A DNA stretch of 64,000 nt from Dokdonella immobilis (GTDB lineage Bacteria; Pseudomonadota; Gammaproteobacteria; Xanthomonadales; Rhodanobacteraceae): assembly GCF_900115085.1 (NCBI RefSeq), contig NZ_FOVF01000013.1, positions 1 through 64,000 of the forward strand, in the 5' to 3' direction. A program made the translations under genes and the position numbers. The notes below the pieces were generated by a model. That model did not search any database and was not told where the DNA came from. It was given only the letters and a program-made list of their open reading frames with translations. Each line of letters starts with the position of its first letter. Positions within the stretch are counted from its first letter, which is position 1. This document shows positions 37,257-45,655 of the stretch, in pieces.

Positions 37257-38150
37257 ATGGGCGCCACTTCCACGCTGACAATCCTGTTTGCCGACGTTTC
37301 GGGCAGCACCAAGCTGTTCGAGACGCGCGGCAACGTCGCCGCACGCGACATCATCGCGGCCGTGCTCGACGCCCTGATCGAGGTCGCGCATCGGCATGGC
37401 GGCAAGCTGATCAAGACGATCGGCGACGAGATCATGTGCACGTTCCCCGGTGCCGTGCAGGGCCTGCTCGCCTCCACCGACATGCAGCGTCGCATGAAGT
37501 CCGACGCCGCGTTCGTGCAGGAGAACATCGGCATCCGCATCGGCCTGCACCATGGTGAGGCCCTGGTCGAGGAAAAGGACGTCTTCGGCGACGCGGTCAA
37601 TGTCGCCGCGCGCATGGCGGCCATCGCCAAGCGCGACCAGATCGTCGCTACGGCGAGCACCGCGTTGAACATCACCAATGCCGCCGGCGTGCGTGTGCGC
37701 TCGGTCGGCACGGCCCGGGTTGCCGGCAAGCTGCTGCCGATCGAGATCGTCGACGTGATGTGGCAGGAAGATGTCTCGCACGTCACCACGGTGCAGCGCA
37801 TCGTCCAGTTCACCAAGAACAAGCGCGTCGTCCTCAACCTGCGCTACATGGATCGCGAATTCCAGATCGACGAACTCGCCGATCCGTTCACCCTGGGGCG
37901 CGAGGACGGCCACAGCCTGACCATCGAGTCGGACTGGGTCTCGCGCGACCACGCCATGATCGAATGGAAGAAGGGCCACTTCATCCTCTCCGACCGCTCG
38001 ACCAATGGCACCTGGGTCAGGATCGGCAACGAGGAACTGCTGGTCCACCGCGACGCCTTCCACCTGCGCCGCAGCGGCACGATCAGCCTCGGCCAGTCGC
38101 ACGCCGCCGAAGACGGCAATCTCTTGCACTTCGAGTGTAGTGAGGCCTGA
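37257..38150 (+). CDS. Class III adenylate cyclase fused to FHA domain
   Basis: 297 residues. Residues 1-165 form a class III nucleotide cyclase. Metal-binding Asp13 (LFADVSGST) and Asp57 (TIGDEIM) are present, adenine-selecting Lys53 and the Asp of KDVFGDAVN point to ATP, and the transition-state Asn and Arg lie in VNVAAR. Residues about 205-295 are an FHA domain (FTLGREDGHSLTI, SRDHAMIEW, DRSTNGTWVRIG), which binds phosphothreonine peptides. There is no membrane segment. The order cyclase-FHA implies cAMP production steered by a phosphorylated partner. It starts 20 bases after the E1 gene, so the two probably share a transcript. Confidence 0.87.
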   Translation: MGATSTLTILFADVSGSTKLFETRGNVAARDIIAAVLDALIEVAHRHGGKLIKTIGDEIMCTFPGAVQGLLASTDMQRRMKSDAAFVQENIGIRIGLHHGEALVEEKDVFGDAVNVAARMAAIAKRDQIVATASTALNITNAAGVRVRSVGTARVAGKLLPIEIVDVMWQEDVSHVTTVQRIVQFTKNKRVVLNLRYMDREFQIDELADPFTLGREDGHSLTIESDWVSRDHAMIEWKKGHFILSDRSTNGTWVRIGNEELLVHRDAFHLRRSGTISLGQSHAAEDGNLLHFECSEA

Positions 38151-38153
38151 AAG

Positions 38154-38267
38154 CCGGGATTCGGGATTCGAGATTCGGGATTCGTTGGGAGCCGAAGCCA
38201 GAAGCCAATCCAGCGTGAGGCATTCGTCAGCTCTTGCGAATCCCGAATCTCGAATCCCCAATCCCGG
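38154..38267. repeat. GAATCCC-type long hairpin between convergent genes
   Basis: The 32-base arms 38154-38185 and 38236-38267 are inverted copies built of GGATTCG/CGAATCC units with about two mismatches, enclosing 50 bases. The element sits between the ends of the cyclase gene and the DUF1501 gene and may act as a two-way terminator. The right arm is nearly identical to the repeat inside metH at 14529-14560. Confidence 0.85.
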
Positions 38268-38270
38268 CCC

Positions 38271-39683
38271 TTAGTCGAACCCATCCGCAAACACCGCGTC
38301 GAAATCGTCCGGCGGTTGGTCGGCGCCTTGGAAGATGCCCAGGGGCGCATAGCCTGAATAGCCGGGGAAGACGTAGTAGATGTTCGGGTTGCCCATGCGC
38401 CGGATCAGCGCTTCGGAGACGATGCGGCGGTAGTCGGTAGTCACGGCCACGTCGGTGCCCTGGTAGAGCTGCGCGGTAGCGAGGCCGGGAATCGATCCGT
38501 AGACCTGGCCGCCGTTGACCGAGCCGCCAAGTGCCATCATCACGTTGCCGTAGCCATGGTCGGTGCCGCCATCGGCGTTCTCCTGCACGCGCCGGCCGAA
38601 CTCGCTGACCACGATCACGCTGGTTCGCTGCATCAGGTTGCCCGAGGCGCTGCTGGCGAGGTCGGTATAGAACGCGCTGAGCCCACCCGAGAGACTCGAG
38701 ACCTGGTTGCCGAACCAGTCGTAGGACTGGGTCGGGTTGCCCTGGCCGACATGGGTGTCCCAGTTGCCGAGGTCGATCGTGGCCACGCGCAGGCCGAGAT
38801 TGCTCTTGATCAGCTGGGCGACATTGCGCAACTGGTCGCCGAAACCCTGGTTGTAATCGAGCGTGTAGTTCGCGCCGCCGGTCGGCTGGTAGCCGCCGGG
38901 ATTGCTGGTCGCATTGTAGAGGCCGAAATTGATCGGCCGCAGCAGGTCGAGCGAGGCCAGGGTCTCGACGCCGGCCGCCTCGAGCTGGGTCGAATTGCCG
39001 CTCCACAGCGAATGCATGCGCGACACCGCGCCGACCAGACCGTGCGCGCTGTCATCCTCCTGCCACGACCAGTGAAAGCCGTCGAGGCGGAAATCCGAGG
39101 CGCTGTTCATGGTGATCGCGTCGGAGCTGCCAAGCAGGCTGCTGGCCGTGATGCTGCCCATCGAGGTCGCCGGCAGGGCCACCGTGCCGGGCAGGCCGCC
39201 GCTGGCCAGGTGCCGGGTCAGCCAGCCGATGTTGGTACCGGTGCCGCCGCCGAAGCCGAATTCGAGATTGGCCTGGGCATCGAAGTGGCTGCGGATGACC
39301 GGATTCGGCTGGGTCTGGCCGGCCCCGACAATGAAGGCAAGGCGATTCTGGTTGAACAGGGTGCGCAGTCCGGTCGCCCGCGGGTGCAGGGCCCAGTTCG
39401 TGCCGTTCAGCGAAAGTGCTGCGCCGGTGCCCGAGGTCGGGATCCGGGTATTGGTCCGCGCGGCCTCGTAGTCGGCCCGGTAAGGACTGGCCGCGCCGGG
39501 CGGCAGCAGGCTCAGGCCGTCCATCGCGCCGCGCAGGAACACGATCACGAGGGTGTCGTTGGTGGCCGTCGTCGGCACCAAGCCGGGCGCCGAGAAATAG
39601 GCAAAGGCACGGCCGCTGGCGCCGCTGGCCAGGGCTGCCACGCTACAGCCCTTGAGAAAGTCGCGTCGATTGATTCGGGTCAT
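38271..39683 (-). CDS. DUF1501 protein, Tat-exported
   Basis: 470 residues. The N-terminus is a twin-arginine signal (RINRRDFLKGCSVAALASG). The body matches DUF1501, a relative of the alkaline phosphatase/sulfatase superfamily (LVIVFLRGAMDGLSLLPP; DLGNWDTHVGQ; VVSEFGRRVQENADGGTDHGYGN). Function is not established. The partner DUF1800 gene ends 11 bases upstream, and its end carries the GAGGAG ribosome binding site, so the genes are co-expressed. The last residues (DAVFADGFD) match the tail of two other exported proteins here. The chosen start (MTRINRRDF) places the twin Arg normally; an upstream ATG would add 13 residues. Confidence 0.9.
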   Translation of the reverse strand: MTRINRRDFLKGCSVAALASGASGRAFAYFSAPGLVPTTATNDTLVIVFLRGAMDGLSLLPPGAASPYRADYEAARTNTRIPTSGTGAALSLNGTNWALHPRATGLRTLFNQNRLAFIVGAGQTQPNPVIRSHFDAQANLEFGFGGGTGTNIGWLTRHLASGGLPGTVALPATSMGSITASSLLGSSDAITMNSASDFRLDGFHWSWQEDDSAHGLVGAVSRMHSLWSGNSTQLEAAGVETLASLDLLRPINFGLYNATSNPGGYQPTGGANYTLDYNQGFGDQLRNVAQLIKSNLGLRVATIDLGNWDTHVGQGNPTQSYDWFGNQVSSLSGGLSAFYTDLASSASGNLMQRTSVIVVSEFGRRVQENADGGTDHGYGNVMMALGGSVNGGQVYGSIPGLATAQLYQGTDVAVTTDYRRIVSEALIRRMGNPNIYYVFPGYSGYAPLGIFQGADQPPDDFDAVFADGFD

Positions 39684-39694
39684 GGGAGCGCTCC

Positions 39695-41542
39695 TCAACG
39701 ACGCAGGAATTCGGGACTGCACAGGATCAGGCCAACCGCCGTGCGCAGGCGGGCAATCGTGTAGTGCTTGGAAAGGTCATTGAGATTCCAGGTACCGGTA
39801 TGCGCCGGATGCCCGTTGTCGGTGCCATCGGTGACCAGGTCGAGCACCGCGCCGGCAGCGGCGTTCTGGCGCAGAAAATCGACGGCCACGCTGTAAGTCG
39901 GCTCGGGCCGGTAGCCGAGGATGCGATCGCACCAGTAGCCGATGATGTTCGCGGCGGTACGCTGGTTGGCGACGAACGCGGCCAGGGTTTGCGCGTGGAT
40001 GTCGATCAGGAACGGGTAGGCATTGTTGTAGCTTTCGGTCTGATGCATTTCGAGCAGGCGCGGCAACATCCTCAGGGTCATGCCGAGCGTGCCCGTGCTC
40101 GACCAGGCGACGGGATCGTCCGGGTAGCCATTCGGAGCCGGCCAATAGAAGAGGCGTTGCCCCGCGGCCTGCAGGCGGCCCATGAATTCTTCGGTCGGTG
40201 TATAGGTCGTCGAGTTGTCAGGTTTGGGTGTGAAATCGGCGCCAGTAGCCCGCAACGCGCTGACCGCGCAGAGCGCGGGACGCTTCATCGCAGTACCCCA
40301 GCCGCTCTTGAATTCGGCCGATTGCAGGATGACCTGCAGGACCTGGGCGATCTGGTCGCTGGCCTGCCATTGCTGCTGGAACACGCTGGCGGCACTGTCG
40401 ATCAGCGCCGTGGATGGCGCAGAGCCGACGAAGCGCCGACAGATCTTGGTCGCGACATGGCGCGCGGTGGATGGATGACGCGCGAGCATGTCGAACAGGG
40501 TGTTGCCGTCGATCTGTCCCTGCGAGGCGGCGAAGTAGCGGGCGAGGATGCGCTTGACGCCCTGGTCGTGGGTGCTCGAATCGTAGGCGAACTGGCCGAG
40601 CGGCACACCGTTGACCGGCGTATACGGCCAGTTCGCTCCCGAGATCGTCCAGCCAGTGAGAGCGCGGGCGGCTTCGTAGATATCGTCGTCGACATACTTG
40701 AGCCGCTCCTCCTCGCCGTCGGGCGCGGTGTAATGGCCGAGCAGGGTCATGTTGGCGAAGCTGTCCGGGTTCTGCACGATGCCGCCGTAGTGTTCGGCGC
40801 CCATGGTGTGCAGTTCGAACAGTTCGCGCGCGTAGTTCTCGTTCGGATGTGAGGCCTCGCTCGAATACAAATCGAGCATGTACATCATCGAGGCCGATTC
40901 GCCGACCGCCTGCAGCATGGTGCGGAAATTGCCGAATACCTGCGGTCGGATGGCCAGGCGGTCGAAGGCCGGGAACATGGGTCCGCCGTCATAGTCCCAG
41001 CCGAACACACTGAAATGGTCATGCCAGAAGTCGACCATGACTTCCTGGAGCTGGCGCCGGCTGTAGGTCTGGCGGATGACCGTCGCGCACTCGGTCTCGG
41101 AGACCGGCAGCATGCGCAGGTAATAGTTGGTGGTGACCGAGTGATGGTCGTTCCACAACTGGTTGGCGCTCTTGTTGAGTGTCGTGAAGGCGGCGCTGGC
41201 GATGCGCGCATCACAGGCGCTGTCGCTGATCGACGCGGGCGAGAGTTGCTGGTTGAGCCAGGCGGTCCAGCGCGCATCGTCATTGGCTCCCAGGGCATTG
41301 AAGTCGGCGAGTGCCTGAGTCGTGTAGCCGAATGTGCAGCGGGTCAGCCAGCGCGCCGCGGCCGGCGGAAAACTCAGGACGGCGGGACTCTGCGGCAGGT
41401 CGTCCTCGCGGAAGCCGTCGTGTCCGGGGCGGCGCATTGCCAACGACGGATCGATGTCCTCGATACCGGCACTGGAAAACAACGCACCGAACAGGCGTCG
41501 GCGCGACTGGACAAAGGCGGCACTGCTGGGGGCTGCGGCCAT
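39695..41542 (-). CDS. DUF1800 protein
   Basis: 615 residues of the DUF1800 family, always found beside DUF1501. Family marks are AARWLTRCTFGYT (about 60-75), the central WHDHFSVFG and NENYARELFELHTMG motifs, ARALTGWTISG, and the C-terminal ILCSPEFLRR. It is unusually clear that the two genes form a unit. There is no classic signal peptide at the chosen start; export may depend on its Tat-exported partner or on an undetected signal. Function in the literature is undefined; roles in exported polymers have been suggested for related pairs, which cannot be tested here. Confidence 0.88.
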   Translation of the reverse strand: MAAAPSSAAFVQSRRRLFGALFSSAGIEDIDPSLAMRRPGHDGFREDDLPQSPAVLSFPPAAARWLTRCTFGYTTQALADFNALGANDDARWTAWLNQQLSPASISDSACDARIASAAFTTLNKSANQLWNDHHSVTTNYYLRMLPVSETECATVIRQTYSRRQLQEVMVDFWHDHFSVFGWDYDGGPMFPAFDRLAIRPQVFGNFRTMLQAVGESASMMYMLDLYSSEASHPNENYARELFELHTMGAEHYGGIVQNPDSFANMTLLGHYTAPDGEEERLKYVDDDIYEAARALTGWTISGANWPYTPVNGVPLGQFAYDSSTHDQGVKRILARYFAASQGQIDGNTLFDMLARHPSTARHVATKICRRFVGSAPSTALIDSAASVFQQQWQASDQIAQVLQVILQSAEFKSGWGTAMKRPALCAVSALRATGADFTPKPDNSTTYTPTEEFMGRLQAAGQRLFYWPAPNGYPDDPVAWSSTGTLGMTLRMLPRLLEMHQTESYNNAYPFLIDIHAQTLAAFVANQRTAANIIGYWCDRILGYRPEPTYSVAVDFLRQNAAAGAVLDLVTDGTDNGHPAHTGTWNLNDLSKHYTIARLRTAVGLILCSPEFLRR

Positions 41543-42154
41543 GGAACGCACTCCGTTCGGGGTTTTCCGGCGTCGCCCACCAGGCAGTTGCGAGCGGCCT
41601 GGACAGGCGACATGGACAGATCGTCGGACAGTGGATCAGAAATCGGCGCTTTGGGGTGTGACCAAGCTCGCGCGCTGGGCCATCGAGCCGGGGCGCAAGT
41701 TCCCCCGTTTGCGCGTGAATTGTCGAAGGCCAGTGGCGTGGCCTTGCCATGGTGATCGGCGGGCGCGCCTTGCGCCCAGGTCAGCCCCCCATCCGCAAAC
41801 ATCGCCGCAAGCGCCAGGGCGACCTGCGTGCCGACTGTCCCGGGCGCTCGCGGTCGATCGATTGGCGGAAACCTGACGAGGTGCCAGCGCACCAACGGCA
41901 CCTGTACGAGCTGGAGCAACTGGAGAACATGGGCGGCAGTCCCCTCGTCGGCCCCGTGCACCGAGTCGAACATCAGCGCATGACCTGCGACCACCAGCAA
42001 TCCGGTCGGCGACAGGGCAGGGGAATCCAAGCCCCGGATCCTGCAGCAAGCTGAACGGCATTGCCCGTTTCCAGCGGTCCATCGTGGCGCGCGAGGACAG
42101 GCAGGAGATCAGTCCCCTACCCGGGCCGAGGGCATGCGCCCGAATGCGACGACG
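41543..42154. other. 612-base gap, possible small membrane protein remnant
   Basis: No complete gene is supported. On the minus strand near 41840-42030 a frame reads like a protein (HVLQLLQLVQVPLVRWHLVRF, then GTVGTQVALALAAMFADGG), suggesting a short membrane protein or its decayed copy. It has no ATG with a ribosome binding site (the frame opens with TTG at 42030), and the sequence after about 41840 degenerates. The promoter of the DUF1800/DUF1501 pair should lie near 41550-41700. Confidence 0.4.
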
Positions 42155-43219
42155 CTACAGCACCAGGGGTTCGGCTTCCAGATCGACGCCGAAGCGATGG
42201 GTCACCGCGCCGCGGATGCGCTCCGCCAGAGCCCACACTTCGCTCCCCGTCGCGCGGCCACGATTGACGAGGACCAGGGCATGCTGTTCAGAGACGGCTG
42301 CATGACCCTGCTGCAACCCTTTGAATCCGCAGGATTCTATCAACCAGGCTGCCGACAGTTTCACTTGGTTGTCGACGCCGTCCCAGGCTGGCATGCCGGG
42401 GTTCGCCTCGCCCAGCGCGGTTGCTTCTGCGCGCGTCACGACCGGGTTCTTGAAGAAGCTGCCGGCATTGCCTATCAGGGCCGGATTCGGCAGCTTGCGC
42501 GTGCGGATGCGGGCGATCGCCTCGGCGACCGCTGGCGCGGTCGGCGTTTCGATGCCGAGCACGGCCAGTTCCTCGGCGACGCCGGCATAGTCCACGCGCA
42601 ACGGCCGCGAACGGGACAGGGCGAACGTCACCGCCGTGACGATATAGCGGTCGCGCTGATGCTTGAACACCGAGTCGCGATAGCCGAACCGGCATTCCGG
42701 ATTCGACAGTCGCACGAGTTCGCCGGCAGCCCGGTCCCAGGCTTCCACATGGTCGATGAATTCGCTGACCTCGACGCCGTAGGCACCGATGTTCTGGATC
42801 GGCGCGGCACCGACCGTGCCCGGAATCAGGACGAGATTCTCAAGTCCGCAGAACCCTCTCCCGAGCGACCAGCGCACGAAATCGTTCCAGCTTTCGCCGG
42901 CCTCGACGCGGACCAGGGCGCGCTCGCCGTCGTCCTCGCGCACTTCGATGCCGAGCGCCGCGATCGACAGCACGATGCCGGGCCAGTCGCGCGTGAACAG
43001 GATGTTGCTGCCTTCGCCGAGAACCAGCAGGGGTGCGGACTTGAGCATGGCGAAGCCGAACAGTTCGGCCAGGGCCTCGCGCCGGCGCACGTCGATCAGC
43101 ATGCGGGCACGGGCCGGAACGCGAAACGTGTTGCGTCCTTCCAGCGAGGCATTTTCGACGATGGTGTAACCGACGCCCTCGGCGATCGCTGCGTCGACGT
43201 GATAGCGCTTTTCGCTCAC
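42155..43219 (-). CDS. murB: UDP-N-acetylenolpyruvoylglucosamine reductase
   Basis: 354 residues of MurB type I (E. coli class). It reduces enolpyruvyl-UDP-GlcNAc with NADPH using FAD in peptidoglycan precursor synthesis. Evidence includes NTFRVPARA at the start, [11 protein letters not shown] (FAD), [15 protein letters not shown], the type I GYRDSVFK insert, the catalytic Ser in NAGSFFKNP and the C-terminal EPLVL. The start overlaps the pyrD stop by ATGA. The order pyrD-murB is characteristic of Xanthomonadales. Confidence 0.96.
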   Translation of the reverse strand: MSEKRYHVDAAIAEGVGYTIVENASLEGRNTFRVPARARMLIDVRRREALAELFGFAMLKSAPLLVLGEGSNILFTRDWPGIVLSIAALGIEVREDDGERALVRVEAGESWNDFVRWSLGRGFCGLENLVLIPGTVGAAPIQNIGAYGVEVSEFIDHVEAWDRAAGELVRLSNPECRFGYRDSVFKHQRDRYIVTAVTFALSRSRPLRVDYAGVAEELAVLGIETPTAPAVAEAIARIRTRKLPNPALIGNAGSFFKNPVVTRAEATALGEANPGMPAWDGVDNQVKLSAAWLIESCGFKGLQQGHAAVSEQHALVLVNRGRATGSEVWALAERIRGAVTHRFGVDLEAEPLVL

Positions 43220-44250
43220 GCGGCGGCCCCGGGACGCAGCGCGCGGATCGCCTCGACGCTCTCGCCGATCAGGCCCGGGCCGCGGTAGACCATGCCGGTA
43301 TAGAACTGCACGAGGCTCGCACCGGCGTCGATCTTGGCCGCCGCGTCAGGGCCGCTGACGATGCCGCCGACGCCGATCAGCGGCATGCACCCGTCGAGTC
43401 GTCCGGCCATGCCGCGCAGCACGGCCGTCGATTTGGCGAATACCGGCTTGCCGGACAGGCCGCCGGCTTCATCGGCATGGCGGTGGCCGGCGACGGCGCT
43501 GCGGTCGATCGTCGTATTGGTGCAGATCAAGCCGTCGATCGCGCTGTTGCGCAAGACCTCGGCGATCGCATCGAGTTCGTTGTCGCTGAGGTCCGGCGCG
43601 ATCTTGAGCAGGATCGGCTTGCGTCGGCCGTGGCGGGACGCATGGCGCTCGCCGGCCTCGCAGATGCCGCCGATGAAGCGGCGCAGGGTCTCCTCCTCCT
43701 GCAGGTCGCGCAGGCCCTGCGTATTCGGCGAGGAGATATTGACCGTGACGTAGCTGGCCCGGGCGTACACGCGCTCCAGGCAAAACAGATAGTCGTCGAT
43801 CGCGCGTTCGTTCGGTGTGTCCTTGTTCTTGCCGATATTGATGCCGAGCACGCCGTCATAGCGCGCGCGCTCGGCATTGGCGACCAGCACGTCGACGCCG
43901 GCATTGTTGAAGCCGAGCCGGTTGATCACCGCCTGATGTTCAGGCAGGCGGAACATGCGTGGTTTCGGATTGCCGGGCTGGGCGCGTGGCGTAGTCGTGC
44001 CGACCTCGATGAATCCGAAGCCTAGCGAGGCGAGCGCATCGATATGCGCGGCATTCTTGTCGAGGCCGGCGGCAAGCCCCACCGGATTGGCGAAGTCGAT
44101 ACCGAACACCTTCGATGGCAGCGAAGCGGGCTTCGATGCAACCAGCGGGTTGAGACCGGTCCGATAGGCGGTCTCGATGGCTCTCAGCGAGAGGTCGTGG
44201 GCGCGTTCCGCATCGAGGCAGAACAGCAGGGAGCGGGCCAGGGCGTACAT
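43216..44250 (-). CDS. pyrD: Dihydroorotate dehydrogenase, quinone type (class 2)
   Basis: 344 residues. It oxidises dihydroorotate to orotate in pyrimidine synthesis and passes electrons to quinones at the inner membrane. The N-terminal amphipathic helices ([23 protein letters not shown]) are the class 2 membrane-binding part. Conserved blocks are [27 protein letters not shown], the catalytic Ser in [11 protein letters not shown], and [13 protein letters not shown]. It lies in an operon of DUF4190, pyrD and murB, with gaps of 3 bases and an ATGA overlap. Confidence 0.96.
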   Translation of the reverse strand: MYALARSLLFCLDAERAHDLSLRAIETAYRTGLNPLVASKPASLPSKVFGIDFANPVGLAAGLDKNAAHIDALASLGFGFIEVGTTTPRAQPGNPKPRMFRLPEHQAVINRLGFNNAGVDVLVANAERARYDGVLGINIGKNKDTPNERAIDDYLFCLERVYARASYVTVNISSPNTQGLRDLQEEETLRRFIGGICEAGERHASRHGRRKPILLKIAPDLSDNELDAIAEVLRNSAIDGLICTNTTIDRSAVAGHRHADEAGGLSGKPVFAKSTAVLRGMAGRLDGCMPLIGVGGIVSGPDAAAKIDAGASLVQFYTGMVYRGPGLIGESVEAIRALRPGAAA

Positions 44251-44253
44251 CGA

Positions 44254-44535
44254 TCAGTGCATGCCCGATAAGCTGAAGCCGAAAATCAGGATCCCGACGA
44301 ACAACAACAGCCCCAGCAGAAACAGGGCCAGTTGGGCGTAGCCGAGGATCATGCCGGCGATGGCCAGGCCATCGCCGTCGATCTCGCCGGGCGGCATGCG
44401 CCGGATCTCGCCGCGGGCCACGTGACCGCAGATCACGGCAACCAGGGCGCCGATGAACGGCAGGCCGACCCAGGTGATGATGCCGAACACGAGGCTGGCG
44501 ATGGCGGTACCGCTGGTGCGAACGGGTGGATTCAT
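44254..44535 (-). CDS. DUF4190 membrane protein
   Basis: 93 residues with two or three hydrophobic segments (TAIASLVFGIITWVGLPF, LVAVICGHVARGEI, and the C-terminal helix LALFLLGLLLFVGILIFG). The pattern SGTAIASLVFGI, then GHVARGEI and GDGLAIAGMILGY, is that of the DUF4190 family. Function is unknown. A strong AGGAGG precedes the ATG, and pyrD follows 3 bases after its stop. Confidence 0.85.
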   Translation of the reverse strand: MNPPVRTSGTAIASLVFGIITWVGLPFIGALVAVICGHVARGEIRRMPPGEIDGDGLAIAGMILGYAQLALFLLGLLLFVGILIFGFSLSGMH

Positions 44536-44660
44536 GGGCTCCTCCTGTTCGCTAGTTTAACCGGTGCCCGCTTGCACCGCGTTGCCGGCAACCGGCAGTC
44601 GCCGCGCAAACCGGGCGGATGCCAGTCGCCTGCCGTGGCTGACGGGAATCGTTGGCGGCG

Positions 44661-45152
44661 TTACTTTCCAGCGCTGGCCGGCGCTGGCGGCAGGTGCAGG
44701 GAGAATGCCGGCAGCGGTGGGTCGACACCGGGCGGCAGGGCCGCCGGGGCCGGCACGCCGGCCTTGCCCAGTGAGCGCGTGAAAGCCCAGATCGCCTCAA
44801 GATCGTCATCGGTCATGTGGTTGAGCGCCCAGTAGGGCATCGGCGGGCGCAGCACGGCGTTGCGCGCGAAGGTCTTCCAGGTGGCCAGGTCCATCTCGGC
44901 CAGGCGCAGGCGCAGGTTGGCGGCATAGGTCGTGCCCCAGGGGCCCGACCACGACATCGTGTCACCGATCAGCCATTCGCTTTCGGGGACCTTGCCGGAA
45001 CGGGCGATGTAGCCGGCGGTGTGGCAGTCGTTGCAGCCGCTGATGGCGATCAGGTAACGACCCCGCTCGACCGGCGTCGTTGGGGTGGGTTCCGTTGCGG
45101 CCAGCAACGGCGAGACGAAAAGCAGGGACAGGAACAAGGAAGTGATACGCAT
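44661..45152 (-). CDS. Exported c-type cytochrome
   Basis: 163 residues. The signal peptide MRITSLFLSLLFVSPLLAA is followed by a haem-binding CNDCH (Cys40, Cys43, His44) and a probable axial Met in RPPMPYW. It is a single-haem periplasmic cytochrome of about 16 kDa. A proline-rich C-terminus follows. GGAG lies 7 bases before the ATG. No oxidoreductase partner is adjacent, so its electron donor is unknown. Confidence 0.88.
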   Translation of the reverse strand: MRITSLFLSLLFVSPLLAATEPTPTTPVERGRYLIAISGCNDCHTAGYIARSGKVPESEWLIGDTMSWSGPWGTTYAANLRLRLAEMDLATWKTFARNAVLRPPMPYWALNHMTDDDLEAIWAFTRSLGKAGVPAPAALPPGVDPPLPAFSLHLPPAPASAGK

Positions 45153-45177
45153 GGTCTACTCCAACATGGGTTCGCTT

Positions 45178-45463
45178 GGGAGGGTCTGATCAAGTAGCAA
45201 AGTCGTCATGGCGTTCAGAAGGTTCTCCATATGTACTGCGTGGCGAAGTGAAGGCTGGTTGCCTTGACGAGGCGCGCGGTGCATATGGGGAGCCTTCTGG
45301 ACGCCACCTTTTCTGCATCCAATCAATCAGTGGGGCGACGCCTGCCTGCGCGCAGATCTTTGTTGCGTCGACTTGAAAGACGGCCAGTCTGTCTGCGTCG
45401 ACGCGTCGCGATCTGCACACAGGCAGGCGTCGTGACGACTTTGCTACTTGATCAGACCCTCCC
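45178..45463. mobile_element. 286-bp MITE with 31-bp perfect terminal inverted repeats
   Basis: The ends (45178-45208 and 45433-45463) are perfect 31-base inverted copies that begin GGGAGGGTCTGATCAAGTAG. The interior contains a second inverted repeat (45209-45234 against 45282-45307, roughly 22 of 25 matching) centred on CATATG, and carries no coherent protein. This fits a non-autonomous derivative of an insertion sequence, whose transposase would act on these ends. No clear target duplication longer than TT is seen. It lies just upstream of the cytochrome c gene and may affect its promoter. Confidence 0.88.
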
Positions 45464-45596
45464 TTGCGCGGGAACGTCTGCTGGTTCATGACGGAATGCG
45501 GCGCCTTTTCCTGTCACGGCCCGCCGAATATTTTGCCAGTGCAGGTCGGAGCAAGCGGCAGCGCACCCCAACAGCGCCCTCTCATGCGTGCGGAGA

Positions 45597-45629
45597 GCAA
45601 AAAAAACCGGCCGCCAAGGCGACCGGTTC
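45597..45629 (-). terminator. Rho-independent terminator of aldehyde dehydrogenase
   Basis: On the minus strand, ACCGGTCGCC-TT-GGCGGCCGGT forms a stem with one mismatch, directly followed by eight T residues. It lies 27 bases after the stop of the aldehyde dehydrogenase gene. This is the clearest intrinsic terminator in the window. Confidence 0.9.
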
Positions 45630-45655
45630 TGGAGTCACGGCAGGCTTCGGTTCGA

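Larger units (their letters stand above)
45153..45655. other. Intergenic region with MITE and terminator
   Basis: About 500 bases without a gene. The main content is the 286-base inverted-repeat element at 45178-45463, beginning 26 bases upstream of the cytochrome start. The rest holds the terminator of the aldehyde dehydrogenase gene near 45600. Nothing else is seen. Confidence 0.8.

Noticed and set aside
45176-45489. Small frames on both strands within the MITE
   Set aside because: Both encode nearly the same peptide because the element is self-complementary; no transposase motif is present.
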